Shown here: piece after piece, positions 55,151 to 63,974 of the stretch
How the letters are laid out: each line of letters begins with the position of its first letter
Position numbering within the stretch: position 1 is the stretch's first letter
Source of the DNA: JADKAV01 sp963704075
GTDB taxonomy: Bacteria; Actinomycetota; Actinomycetes; S36-B12; UBA10799
Direction: 5' to 3'
Assembly (NCBI GenBank): GCA_963704075.1
Contig: CAVPGV010000017.1
Location: 92,757 to 156,756 of the forward strand
DNA: 64,000 bases
Position numbers and translations under genes: made by a program
The notes under the pieces: generated by a model
Database searches by the model: none
What the model was told of the DNA's origin: nothing
Seen by the model: only the letters and a program-made list of their open reading frames with translations

Positions 55151-55891
55151 GTGCGGATTCCCCAGCGACGTGCTCTGCTCGTCGCAGCCGTGATCGCGGC
55201 CACGACCGTGTCGATGCAGCCGGTTGCCGCCGACGGCCCGGGGTACAGGTTCTTCCGCAGCGCCGGCAGCGCGAAGTCCCCTGGGGCCTATTGGAATCCG
55301 TGCGGGGTGGTCCGCTACGGCATCGACTTCACCTACGCGCAGAAGGCCGGGCTCAAGAAGTCCTGGGAGCGGGACCGGTGGCGTTCGGCGGTCAACGAGG
55401 TGGCCACCGCGATGGGAGTGCGCTTCCGGTACGCCGGTGCGATCACGTCCCGGTCCGCGCGGACCCGGCCGAATTCAGCGTCGAACGTCGATGTGATCAT
55501 CACGTTCGGCAACGCCAAGGCACGTGGTCGGTACGGCTACCGCCGCGTACTCAAGGGCCCGGTCGCAGGTGTCGCCGGAGTGCAGTGGCGGGCGTCCAAT
55601 CAGCGCAACCGGCGGCAGGTATTCGGCGGGTACGTGGTGATCGACGCCAAGGAGATCGTGCGCCGCACCAGCAACTGGCAGGCTCCGTTCGACCCGAGGC
55701 CGGCCGAACTGCGCTCTCCGGACGTGGTCCGCGCCCTGTACATGCACGAGTTCGGGCATGCGGTCGGCTTGGACCATGTGCGCGACAAGCGTCAATTGAT
55801 GTATCCGCGCCTGCAGGCCGACCGGCCTGACACCCTCGGTGCCGGAGACCGCAAGGGACTGCGCAAGCTGGGCAAGCAACGCTGCTTCTGA
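55151..55891 (+). CDS. Secreted metzincin-like zinc metalloprotease
   Basis: 246 residues from GTG 55151. A signal peptide (about 1-27, ending MQPVAAD) precedes a domain with the zinc motif HEFGHAVGLDH (H199, E200, H203, H209), the metzincin/matrixin pattern HExxHxxGxxH. No clear propeptide is seen between signal and domain. It would act outside the cell on proteins or peptides. Only the leaderless box 6 bases upstream, not a ribosome site, marks the start. Confidence 0.82.
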   Translation: MRIPQRRALLVAAVIAATTVSMQPVAADGPGYRFFRSAGSAKSPGAYWNPCGVVRYGIDFTYAQKAGLKKSWERDRWRSAVNEVATAMGVRFRYAGAITSRSARTRPNSASNVDVIITFGNAKARGRYGYRRVLKGPVAGVAGVQWRASNQRNRRQVFGGYVVIDAKEIVRRTSNWQAPFDPRPAELRSPDVVRALYMHEFGHAVGLDHVRDKRQLMYPRLQADRPDTLGAGDRKGLRKLGKQRCF

Positions 55892-55912
55892 AGCCCGAAC
55901 GGTCCGGACGCG

Positions 55913-57087
55913 CTACCCGCGTCCGAGCTCGATCCGGACCCCGATCACGGTCTCCTCGTCGCACAGGCCCAGCGCGTGGGCGAGGTCGGCGGCGTGGGCG
56001 GCGTCGGGGACCAGAGTACAACGGGATTCCCTCGCCGCGCAGAGCCGTGGCGTGCTTGGACAACTCGACGTTGCGCTCGTCCTTTGCCGATCCCACCTGC
56101 CGGATGAGGATGAGTTTCACGTGCCCCGGGAACTCGCGCGCCATCTCCTCGTAGGTCAGGGCGTCGCGTTGACCGCTGTCACCGATGAGCACGAAGTCGG
56201 TGTCGGGGTAGGCCTCGAACAACCTCCGGATCGCCATGCGTTTGTGCTCGGCGCCGCTGCGGCGCACATAGCGCTCCGTCGGACCCCACTCGGTGAGGAA
56301 CATCGGACCCTGCGGGAAGGCCCTCAGCTGGATGAACTGCTGGAGCATCTCGTAGAACGACCAACTGCCGGTCGAGACGTAGAAGAACGCCGGGGACGGT
56401 TTGCGCGCACCTGACGGACCGGGAACCCCACGGGTGAGTCCGCGATACAGCGAGGCCATGCCTCTGACGGCGCTTCGGGTGTTGGCATCGCGCAGAAGTG
56501 TCTGCTTCAGCGCGGTGAGGCCCTCGGTGAGACCGCTGACCAGAATCGTGTCGTCGATGTCGGAGATGACCGCGAAGGGGGCTTTGGCCGCTGGTTTCAG
56601 CACCCGGCCCGATCCGGAGGCGGACTCTCCGTCCTCGATCGGCGTTGTCACGGCGTAGCGCGTCGTGCCAGCCGGCTGCGAGTTTCGGAACGGGAAGCGA
56701 GAAGTTGGCGAAGCCGCGCGAGTCGGTGGTCTCATGCGCGCTGTGTCCGGCGATGCGCAACTCGACATCCACGCCGACGATCGCCAAAGCGCCGTGCCGT
56801 CGCAGGTTGGCCTGCATGACGTCCCAGTAGGGGATGCGGCTGTCGCCGGGCAGTTCGGGCTCTTCGACGACGCGCACCCGCACCTTCGCCACGTTGTCTG
56901 CCACGTAGCCCCGGTAGACGATGACGTGCATCCCGCGGAACGCCCCGGACTGCATCTTGTTCTCCCGGCGGCGTCGGGTGAGTTTGCCCTCGACCTGTGC
57001 GATCGCGGCGGCGGTCTCCGGGCTGCGCAGTTTGGCGTTGAGGTCGGACGCGATGCGTCGGGGAAAGCGGGCCACGCTGTTCAGCAT
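55913..57087 (-). CDS. App1-type HAD phosphatase (two frameshifts)
   Basis: About 391 codons over three segments joined near 56690 and 56030. The N-terminal half has GMHVIVYRGYVADN; the HAD core reads AVISDIDDTILVSG (nucleophile DxDxT), then FFYVSTGSWSFYEMLQ and FVLIGDSGQRDALTY. This matches the phosphatidate phosphatase App1 catalytic domain (DUF2183), which dephosphorylates lipids. Ends at TAG 55913. No membrane segment. Confidence 0.85.
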
Positions 57088-57289
57088 GACAAGCCCGGCA
57101 GCGATTGTCGCGGGGAGTTGTGGGCTGGTGCCACTGGCTCCATTACACGGGGGCCCAGTGCGCAGAATTTCCTCCTGCTCGGCCCTGATGTGATGGCGAT
57201 AAACGTATCAAAAACCACAAAACAGGCACAGATGTCACAAGGACAGGTCCCCGCGGGTGCGGGGTGGCCCAGATTTGATGGCGCACTGC

Positions 57290-57733
57290 TCATAGTTCAC
57301 GCTCGTACACGAACATCAACGGGCCAGCGTCGCCCTCGGTGCGCCGGAAGCCGCACTTCTCGTACAGGTGGCGGGCGGCCACGTCATCCTCGGTGGTTCC
57401 CAGATGGATGTAGTCGGCGCCGCGTTCGCGGGCGTGGGTCAGGGCGGCACGAAGCAGGGCGTGCCCGGTGCCTTTGCCCCGGTGCTCCGGCCGGACGTAC
57501 AACTCCGCCAAGTAGCACTCGAGGTTGTCGGTCCAGATGGACGGCTGGAAGCGCAGGACCGCGAGCCCCACGTCACCGGCCAGGAGGACGGAGGTCCGGT
57601 CGGCCATCAACTCGACGATCCGCCGTGCCAGGTGTCCCGCCGACGGCGTTGGCTCATCGAACTCGACGTTGAAGTCGTGCAGCAACCGGCCGATGGCTGC
57701 CGCGTCGTCGGAAGTGGCAAAGCGGATGTCCAT
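57290..57733 (-). CDS. GNAT-family acetyltransferase
   Basis: 147 residues from ATG 57733; the longer frame is not supported. AELYVRPEHRGKGTGHALL is the acetyl-CoA-binding motif and ARHLYEKCGFRRTEG the C-terminal fold. TACCCT lies 9 bases upstream. Substrate unknown; single domain. Confidence 0.88.
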   Translation of the reverse strand: MDIRFATSDDAAAIGRLLHDFNVEFDEPTPSAGHLARRIVELMADRTSVLLAGDVGLAVLRFQPSIWTDNLECYLAELYVRPEHRGKGTGHALLRAALTHARERGADYIHLGTTEDDVAARHLYEKCGFRRTEGDAGPLMFVYEREL

Positions 57734-57823
57734 GGTGCTCTCAGGGTATGTCCGAACGGGCGGTGGCGCCGGTCGTCGACGGCCCTCTAAACTGCCGTGC
57801 ACGGTCAATTGTGGAGGTGCACT

Positions 57824-58541
57824 GTGCGTCGAACGGTTGTTGCTGCGATGACTACTTTGGGCCTGGTTCTGGTCCCCATCGCGCCGACCTCCGGCTTCTA
57901 CGCACCTATCAACGGTCAGTCGGGTGGATATCTGGAGTTCCGTGGATCCATGAAGGGTCTGGTCACGGTGACGCAGAAGGACGCGAAAGTCGTGCTCGCC
58001 TTCAACCTGTTCGGGCTACAGCCGAGGACCAAGTACCGACTGGTGGCCAGCAGCAAGCGGTGCGGCGCCAGAGGTGGCAAAGTCCTCGCGCGGTCCTTCA
58101 CCACCGACGGTGGAGGTCGCTCCTGGGATCCGGTTCGCCATCCGGGCGGACGCTTCGAGCATCCGTTCGATAGTCGTGCGCGAACGCGAGTCGGGGAAGG
58201 CAGTTGCCTGTTCAGGACGCGCCGCCGTGCCGTTCGGGACTGGTACCACGGTCAAGATCCGCGCGCCGAGAGGTGTCGTGATGGTCTCCGAGGCCGGTGG
58301 GATGTGGCAGCTGATCGAGTCGTTCAGCGGCCTGAAGCCGCGCACCAAGTACCGGACCGTGGCCCTGCCGGGAGGTTGCGTCCCGGGCAGTCGGCCGCTA
58401 TTGCGAAAGAGTTTCCGGTCGAACGCCGGCGGAGACGCAGTGGTCCGGGTGAGGCGGATGCAGGTGGCGGGCAAGTCGATCGGCGCGGTGGCGCTCGTGG
58501 ACAGGTCGACTGGCGAGGTGACGTTCTGCCGAACCGTCTAG
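57824..58541 (+). CDS. Secreted protein with two similar domains (one frameshift)
   Basis: About 238 codons. GTG 57824 follows GTGGAGG and opens a signal peptide (VRRTVVAAMTTLGLVLV). Two similar repeats follow: FGLQPRTKYRLVASSKRCG and SGLKPRTKYRTVALPGGCV. A one-base shift near 58105 joins them. This pattern resembles extracellular superoxide-dismutase-like or CHRD modules, but I cannot name it. It is followed by an acyl-CoA ligase with its own start signals. Confidence 0.65.
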
Positions 58542-58594
58542 GTGTCACGCCTGGTCTGCCTAAGGTAATGACACGTGCCCCGAAGGAGACAACG

Positions 58595-60079
58595 ATGAAC
58601 CTTGCTGAGAACCTGATCGCGACTGCCGCTGCCCACCCCGACCAGGTCGCCATCAAGATGGACGATTTCGAGCTGACCTACGCCGGCCTCAACGGCGCGA
58701 GTTCGCTGGCCGCGGGCTGGCTGAGGGATCTCGGTGTGGGACCCGGTGACCGCGTCGCCATCATGCTGCCCAACATCCCGCAGTTCCCGATCATCTACTA
58801 CGGTGCGCTTCGCGCGGGCGCGATCGTGGTTCCCATGAACCCGCTGCTCAAGGAACGCGAGGTCGAGTACTACCTGTCCGACTCCGGCGCCAAGGTCCTG
58901 TTCGCGTGGGAGGGTTTCGCCAGCGAGGCACAACCGGGCGCGGACGCGGCGGGTGCGGCCTTCGAGGTTGTCGATGGGACCTTCAGCGAACGCCTGGGGT
59001 CTCACACCCCGGCCCCGGAGGTGATCGACCGCGACTCGGACGACACAGCGGTCCTGCTGTACACCTCCGGGACGACCGGGAAGCCCAAGGGCGCCGAACT
59101 GACCCACAGCAACCTGGCATCCAACGTCGCCGTGTCGATCTCTTTGTTCGACGGTGGCCCCGACGACGTCATCTTCGGCGGGCTACCGCTTTTCCACTCG
59201 TTCGGCCAGACCTGCGGCCTGAACACCGCTGTGGCCTGCGGTGCGACACTGACCATGATCCCGCGGTTCGATCCGACCAAGGCGCTCGAGGTCCTGCAGC
59301 GGGACAAGGTCACCGTCATGCAGGGTGTGCCGACGATGTACGTCGCGCTGGTCCAGCATCCGAACAACGCGGATTACGACACCTCGTCGCTGAAGTCGAG
59401 CGTCTCGGGAGGGGCCTCCTTGCCCGTGGAGGTCCTCAAGGGGTTCGAATCGGCGTTCGGTGTGGCCCTGCTCGAGGGGTACGGGCTCAGCGAGACCAGC
59501 CCGGTCGCCTCGTTCAACCACCCGGACAAGGTGCAGAAGGCCGGGTCGATCGGAACCCCGATCAAGGACGTCGAGATGCGTCTGATCGACAGCGATTGGA
59601 ACGACGTGCCCGAGGGGGAGATCGGCGAGATCGCCATCAAGGGCCCGAACGTGATGAAGGGGTACTGGAACCGGCCGGAGGCTACCGCCGAGTCGATCAA
59701 GGACGGCTGGTTCCGCACCGGTGACCTCGCCACCCGCGACGACGAAGGCTATTACTTCATCGTCGACCGCGCCAAGGACATGATCATCCGTGGCGGCTAC
59801 AACGTGTACCCGCGCGAGGTCGAGGAGATCCTGTACGAACACCCGGCGGTGGCTGAGGCCGCCGTGGTCGGCGTCCCGGACGCCACGCTGGGCGAGGAGG
59901 TCGGCGCGGCCATCACGTTGAAGCCCGGCGCCACCGCCACCGCCGACGAGATCGGGGAGTTCGTGCGCGACCGGATCGCGGCGTACAAGTACCCGCGGAT
60001 CGTGTGGTTCATCGAGGAGGGCCTGCCGAAGGGTCCGACCGGCAAGATCCTGAAGCGGGAGATCTCGCCGCCGGCGTAG
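58595..60079 (+). CDS. AMP-dependent acyl-CoA ligase
   Basis: 494 residues from ATG 58595 with GAAGGAG upstream and TAAGGT at 58559; the longer frame upstream belongs to the preceding gene region. The AMP-binding motif LLYTSGTTGKPKGAEL, GYGLSETSPVA, GWFRTGDLA and the end KGPTGKILKRE are complete. It activates a carboxylic acid to its CoA ester; long-chain fatty acid or aromatic acid, not told apart. Overall typical fadD-like length. Confidence 0.93.
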   Translation: MNLAENLIATAAAHPDQVAIKMDDFELTYAGLNGASSLAAGWLRDLGVGPGDRVAIMLPNIPQFPIIYYGALRAGAIVVPMNPLLKEREVEYYLSDSGAKVLFAWEGFASEAQPGADAAGAAFEVVDGTFSERLGSHTPAPEVIDRDSDDTAVLLYTSGTTGKPKGAELTHSNLASNVAVSISLFDGGPDDVIFGGLPLFHSFGQTCGLNTAVACGATLTMIPRFDPTKALEVLQRDKVTVMQGVPTMYVALVQHPNNADYDTSSLKSSVSGGASLPVEVLKGFESAFGVALLEGYGLSETSPVASFNHPDKVQKAGSIGTPIKDVEMRLIDSDWNDVPEGEIGEIAIKGPNVMKGYWNRPEATAESIKDGWFRTGDLATRDDEGYYFIVDRAKDMIIRGGYNVYPREVEEILYEHPAVAEAAVVGVPDATLGEEVGAAITLKPGATATADEIGEFVRDRIAAYKYPRIVWFIEEGLPKGPTGKILKREISPPA

Positions 60080-60089
60080 AGTGAGCCCG

Positions 60090-60624
60090 GTGCTTGAGAC
60101 CGAGCGGCTGTTGCTCCGGCCCTTCTCGACCAGCCGATCTCGACGATGTTGTCGCCCTGGACAGCGACCCCGAGGTCATGTTCTTCATCACCGGCGGGCG
60201 TGCGACGCCGCGCGAGCAGATCGAGCGTGAGATCTTGCCGGTCTTCATCGCTGGCGGTTACTGGGCTGCATCGAGAGGGTGAGCGGCGACTTCATCGGGT
60301 GGTTCCACCTGCGTCCGCCGCCGGACCCCCGACGAGCCTGAGCTGGGTTACCGATTGCGCCGTGATGCGTGGGGTCGGGGTATGCCACCGAGGGCAGCCG
60401 GGCGCTGCTCGACTATGCGTTCACTCCATGGCGCGGCGAGAGTGCACGCCGAGACGATGGTGGCGCATGTCGCCTCCCGCCGGGTCATGGAGAAGGCCGG
60501 GATGCGCGAAGTGCGCTGTTTCCATGCCGATTGGCCCGATCGGATTCCGGGCGACGAACTCGGCGACGTGGAGTACGCGATCACCCGGGAGGAATGGCTG
60601 GCGAGGACTCACCACCTTGGGTGA
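60090..60624 (+). CDS. GNAT-family acetyltransferase (several frameshifts)
   Basis: About 178 codons in several pieces: ETERLLLRPFS, DLDDVVALDSDPEVMFFITG, ERVSGDFIGWFHLRPPPDP, ELGYRLRRDAWGRGYATEGS and ETMVAHVASRRVMEKAGM. They join to a normal RimJ-like GNAT protein with indels near 60130, 60265, 60330, 60380 and 60440. This is the most damaged gene in the window. GTG 60090 lies 7 bases after TAGAGT. The stop overlaps the ribosome site region of the J-domain gene. Confidence 0.7.
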
Positions 60625-60627
60625 GTC

Positions 60628-61062
60628 ATGACCGCTGATGACCCGTTTGCCGTTCTCGGTCTTGCCCCTACGGCGACCCCGGACGAGGTGAAGGCCGCGT
60701 ACCGCGCCAAAGCCCGGCACATGCACCCGGACGTGGGCGGGGATCCCGACGCGTTCCTCGTACTGAAGGTGGCGGCCGAGACCGCCCTCGAGTACGCGTC
60801 GGGGGACACGCCGAACCCGTACCTGCCCACCGCGGACCATACGCTCTACGTGAGTTCCTACGACCGCCATGCCCACAGCCCACCTCCCCCGCCGAACGTG
60901 TGGAGCAGTCGCTTCCTCGGCGGAGCCCTGTACTGGATCCTGCCGGTCGCCGGTGTCATCTTCATGGTCTCCGGCGCGACCGGGCCGTACTTCGTGCCTG
61001 TCTACGCGGGCAGCATGCTGGTCTTCGGCCTGGTCGTGTGGTGGGTCCTGCGGCGGCGGTGA
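60628..61062 (+). CDS. J-domain membrane protein
   Basis: 144 residues. The J domain (residues 3-65) has FAVLGLAPTATPDEVKAAYR and the HPD motif (HMHPDVGG) that stimulates Hsp70/DnaK. Two membrane helices at about 100-140 (LYWILPVAGVIFMVSG) anchor it. It may recruit DnaK to the membrane. It follows the acetyltransferase gene by 3 bases. Confidence 0.88.
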   Translation: MTADDPFAVLGLAPTATPDEVKAAYRAKARHMHPDVGGDPDAFLVLKVAAETALEYASGDTPNPYLPTADHTLYVSSYDRHAHSPPPPPNVWSSRFLGGALYWILPVAGVIFMVSGATGPYFVPVYAGSMLVFGLVVWWVLRRR

Positions 61063-61217
61063 CGGTGCGTTGCCGGAGGTGACGACGTGTCTCGAACGAC
61101 TGCCGGTGGCCGGTGCCTGGGCCGTCCGTGCCAGCTGCATTCGATAGCAATCTCTCCGGTCCACACGGGCTCCAGAGAACAGCCTGTCAGCCGCACGAGG
61201 ACGGTAGCCGGGGGGAC

Positions 61218-61619
61218 TCACCGTGCAGATCGGAGTACCTCGAACTGGCAGGTCGGACCGACGGCGCGCGCAAGCTTCCTGTCGCCAGTGAGCAGAATGC
61301 AGTCCAGGGCTTCGGCGAGGGCGACGTAGGCAGCGTCGTAGATCGTGAGGTTCTCTCGCAGTTCCCAGCAACGGAACAGCAGGGGTACGTGAGATGCACG
61401 CTGAAGCGGAAGTGAGGCGAGGTCGGTCAGTGCCAGGATTGAGCGGCGTTCGTCGAGCAGCCCCGCGCGGCGCTGTCGCCGCAAAGCCGATGTGACCTCC
61501 AGGTCGAGCAGTTCTGGCGCGGCAAGGGTTTCGCCTCGGAGCCGCGCACGCGCGGTGTCACCATCCGGGCCATCATCGGCAAGTGCCACCGCCAGGACAC
61601 TGGCGTCAACGACGAGCAC
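61218..61619 (-). CDS. vapC: PIN-domain toxin (VapC type)
   Basis: 133 residues with the PIN acids D5 (LVVDASVLA), E41 (LLDLEVTSAL), D94 (IYDAAYVALAE) and a further C-terminal aspartate (LLTGDRKLA). VapC toxins are metal-dependent RNases that cut tRNA or rRNA. Its start overlaps the antitoxin gene by 14 bases. The pair looks complete and the motifs are intact. Confidence 0.9.
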   Translation of the reverse strand: MLVVDASVLAVALADDGPDGDTARARLRGETLAAPELLDLEVTSALRRQRRAGLLDERRSILALTDLASLPLQRASHVPLLFRCWELRENLTIYDAAYVALAEALDCILLTGDRKLARAVGPTCQFEVLRSAR

Positions 61620-61836
61620 GATCTCCTCGCACCGCCTTCACAGCATCCGCGAGGGGTAGCGAACCGCCCGAGCGTCCGCCGGCGCGATCGAGGATCTCCT
61701 CCAGCGACGGCTGGCTAGCCTCAGCGATCAGGTGCGCGAGCAGATACTCCTGAAGCGACTGATGTGCGGCAGCAGCTCTCTGGCGGAGAACGGCATGGGT
61801 CTGTTCCGGGACATCCTTGATCTGCACGCTGGGCAT
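61606..61836 (-). CDS. Ribbon-helix-helix antitoxin of the VapB/FitA type
   Basis: 76 residues. MPSVQIKDVPEQTHAVLRQ and the arginine-rich end fit a ribbon-helix-helix DNA-binding domain plus a toxin-binding tail. It neutralises the adjacent PIN toxin and represses the operon. ATG 61836 lies 6 bases after CATAAT, inside a palindrome. Confidence 0.82.
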   Translation of the reverse strand: MPSVQIKDVPEQTHAVLRQRAAAAHQSLQEYLLAHLIAEASQPSLEEILDRAGGRSGGSLPLADAVKAVRGDRARR

Positions 61837-61838
61837 GA

Positions 61839-61851
61839 CGCCATTATGGCG
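61839..61851 (-). promoter_or_regulatory. Palindromic operator over the toxin-antitoxin promoter
   Basis: CGCCAT (61839-61844) and ATGGCG (61846-61851) form a 13-base palindrome around one central base. The CATAAT -10 box (61843-61848 on the minus strand) lies inside it, so binding by the antitoxin would block transcription directly. Confidence 0.65.
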
Positions 61852-62061
61852 CCATGACATGCAGGTCACAAGTGCCTTGAGGCAGGTGGGTACGCAGTCG
61901 TTGCGTGTCGGGGCGTCCCTGAGATCACGGGGACGTTTCTGGCTGAGCCGTCTCGCGAACGACTGAGCAGACAGACCAGCGAACCGACCGACTCCTTTGG
62001 TCACAGAGCACGGCTGCCACGCAGAGACTAGCCTGTGGAGTTCCATCCGATGGAGGTTCGC

Positions 62062-63069
62062 ATGGTCAGCGACGAGTACCGCGCGCGTTACCGTTCGGCG
62101 GCACAGATCCGGGCGGGAGGGGCGCTGGGCAACATCTTCGACGGACCTGAGATCCGCGTCCACGGGCTGGGCACGCTACTGCTGGCCTGGCCGGGAACCG
62201 GATTCCAGACCGAGGCCGTCCACCTCACCATCATCGAGCCCGGTGAGTCCTGCGAGGAGTACGCCTACGACCTCTCGGAAGAGGCCTTCCTATGCCGCCA
62301 CGGCGAGGTCGAGGTGCTTCTGCGCGGCGACTGGGTCACGCTGCGTCCCGGGGACATGGCCTACTTTCCAACTGGCGTGGCGCACGCAATCCGCAACACG
62401 ACCGAGCGCCGCGCCTACCTCGTCAACCAGATCTGTCCGCCGCAGTTCGACCTCTACATCGACGCAGGGCTGTACAACCCGGCGTGGGGTGTCATGAACG
62501 ATGCGGCGGTCCGCAAGGCCAAGATCAACGCCGAACCGTTGGCAGTGCAGAACCTGGACGAGATGCAGTATCGCGACGACCAGGCAGAGGTGCGGGCACA
62601 GAACCTGTCGGCGGCCGAAGTGGCCAGCGGCGGAGCGCTTTTCAACGTCCTGGAGGGTGCGGCTTTCACCGGGATCGGGCTGCCGATGCGACTTGTACTG
62701 TGGCCCGGTGCCGGCACACGACTGGTGGGCTTCAACTACGCGTACTGCGGCACGGGGGTTGAAGACACGATCCACACCCATCCGGTGTCCGACGAGTTCC
62801 TGGTGATGTGGAGCGGGGAGGGACAGTTCTTCGTCGGCGACGTGGGATGGGTCGATGCGGGCCCCGGCGACGTGGCCCTGGCGCCGTGCGGAGTGATGCA
62901 TGGTCACCGCAGCACCGATGACCGAGGTCCGTCGATGATGGGTGGGTTCGCCTCACCGCCGCAACTGGATCTGGTCATCCCGACCGACTACTACAACGCC
63001 GGGCAGTTCACACATCCGGAGCAGACCGAATTGACCGACGCGCAGATGCATGAGGCCGACAAGACGTGA
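62062..63069 (+). CDS. Two-domain cupin protein
   Basis: 335 residues from ATG 62062, with GGAGG 5 bases upstream; a TAGCCT box lies earlier. Two cupin barrels occur: the first around residues 50-120 (EEAFLCRHGEVEVLLRGDW), the second around 215-285 (HTHPVSDEFLVMWSGEG and CGVMHGHRS). The first lacks the full set of histidines; the second keeps HxH, so one metal site is likely. Function may be a dioxygenase or isomerase; not identified. Confidence 0.82.
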   Translation: MVSDEYRARYRSAAQIRAGGALGNIFDGPEIRVHGLGTLLLAWPGTGFQTEAVHLTIIEPGESCEEYAYDLSEEAFLCRHGEVEVLLRGDWVTLRPGDMAYFPTGVAHAIRNTTERRAYLVNQICPPQFDLYIDAGLYNPAWGVMNDAAVRKAKINAEPLAVQNLDEMQYRDDQAEVRAQNLSAAEVASGGALFNVLEGAAFTGIGLPMRLVLWPGAGTRLVGFNYAYCGTGVEDTIHTHPVSDEFLVMWSGEGQFFVGDVGWVDAGPGDVALAPCGVMHGHRSTDDRGPSMMGGFASPPQLDLVIPTDYYNAGQFTHPEQTELTDAQMHEADKT

Positions 63070-63173
63070 TGCGAGTGGCGTTCGTCCGGTCGGACCGGCG
63101 TCGCCCCTGTGATCAATCAACTCCTCCAGTCGACGCGTGGACGACGAACGGACTCTGGCTACCAGGTTCTGAG

Positions 63174-63260
63174 CGGAGGGCCAGGGATTCGAACCCTGGG
63201 TGACGTTGCCGCCACAACGGTTTTCAAGACCGTCTCCTTAGGCCACTCGGACAGCCCTCC
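63174..63260 (-). tRNA. tRNA-Ser(TGA)
   Basis: On the minus strand the acceptor stem GGAGGGC pairs with GCCCTCC, the anticodon loop CTTGAAAAC gives TGA, and a long variable arm is present. No encoded CCA. It reads UCA and UCG. Confidence 0.96.
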
Positions 63261-63323
63261 TGTCGGTCATTGTGGCAAACCCCGTGCGCCCTTCGGCCGT
63301 GAGCCGCCCGTACACTGATCGGC

Positions 63324-63417
63324 GGAGGCGTCGCCTAGTCCGGTCTATGGCGCCCGCCTGCTAAGCGGGTTTGGGACTCAAATCCCATCGCGGGTTCAAA
63401 TCCCGCCGCCTCCGCCA
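63324..63417 (+). tRNA. tRNA-Ser(GCT)
   Basis: Acceptor stem GGAGGCG pairs with CGCCTCC, anticodon loop CTGCTAAG gives GCT, long variable arm, T-loop GGTTCAAATCC. The 3' CCA follows at 63415-63417. It reads AGC and AGU. Confidence 0.96.
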
Positions 63418-63423
63418 TGTCAC

Positions 63424-63450
63424 GGCCCCCGGGTGGTTGGTCCGGGGGCC
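63424..63450 (+). terminator. Hairpin after tRNA-Ser(GCT)
   Basis: GGCCCCCGG (63424-63432) pairs perfectly with CCGGGGGCC (63442-63450). It begins 7 bases after the tRNA and probably ends its transcript, though no T-run follows. Confidence 0.65.
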
Positions 63451-63559
63451 TCGTGCATGGGCGGCGTTTCGGCTATGGATTTTGCCCTGGGCGAGCCACG
63501 GTTGCCGCCGCCATCGGACCTGGCGCCCGCCGCCGGGATTGAATCATCGCCATGATGCG

Positions 63560-63690
63560 GCCCCTTCGATCGAGGGCGGTGCTCCCCGAATTCAGGGCGG
63601 TGTTGTTGGGGGATTTCAGCCTCAGGAATGCCCAACAACGTCGCCCTCGACGGGGCGGCGGCCCAACAACGTCGCCCTCGACGGGGCGGC
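63560..63690. repeat. Direct and inverted repeat cluster after the serine tRNAs
   Basis: Two 30-base direct copies, 63630-63659 and 63661-63690, share cccaacaacgtcgccctcga. Upstream, the inverted pieces cgagggcgg (near 63570) and agggcggtgttgttggg (near 63594) are partial reverse copies of the same unit. The surrounding stretch 63451-63974 has no recognised gene; open frames there read as low-complexity R, P and G sequence without start signals. Confidence 0.65.
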
Positions 63691-63974
63691 TGCCCCTGTG
63701 ACGGGCACCGATTGGGTTCACCCGCTGCCTGCCCGGCGCGCTGACCCCGCCGTAGCCCAACGCGGCATTGACGACTCCTCCCGCCGAACCTTGCCCGGAG
63801 GCGTAGGAGCGCAGCGTCAGCGCTTCGCGGATTCCTTCGGTCGGCGTGCACCTGTCTGATGCCGCATCCCCACCGACAGGTTGGGTCCCGGCCTCGAGAT
63901 CCCGCCGAAACCCCGACGACGACCCCCTCACGTCTGCCACGATGCCTTGCAGGACGAGCGATGGGAGCATCACG

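Noticed and set aside
57797..60079. A 760-codon fusion of the secreted protein and the acyl-CoA ligase
   Set aside because: The fusion comes only from the frameshift near 58105; the ligase has its own ribosome site and -10 box.
63630..63690. Possible CRISPR array
   Set aside because: Only two units separated by one base, with no spacers and no cas genes in the window.
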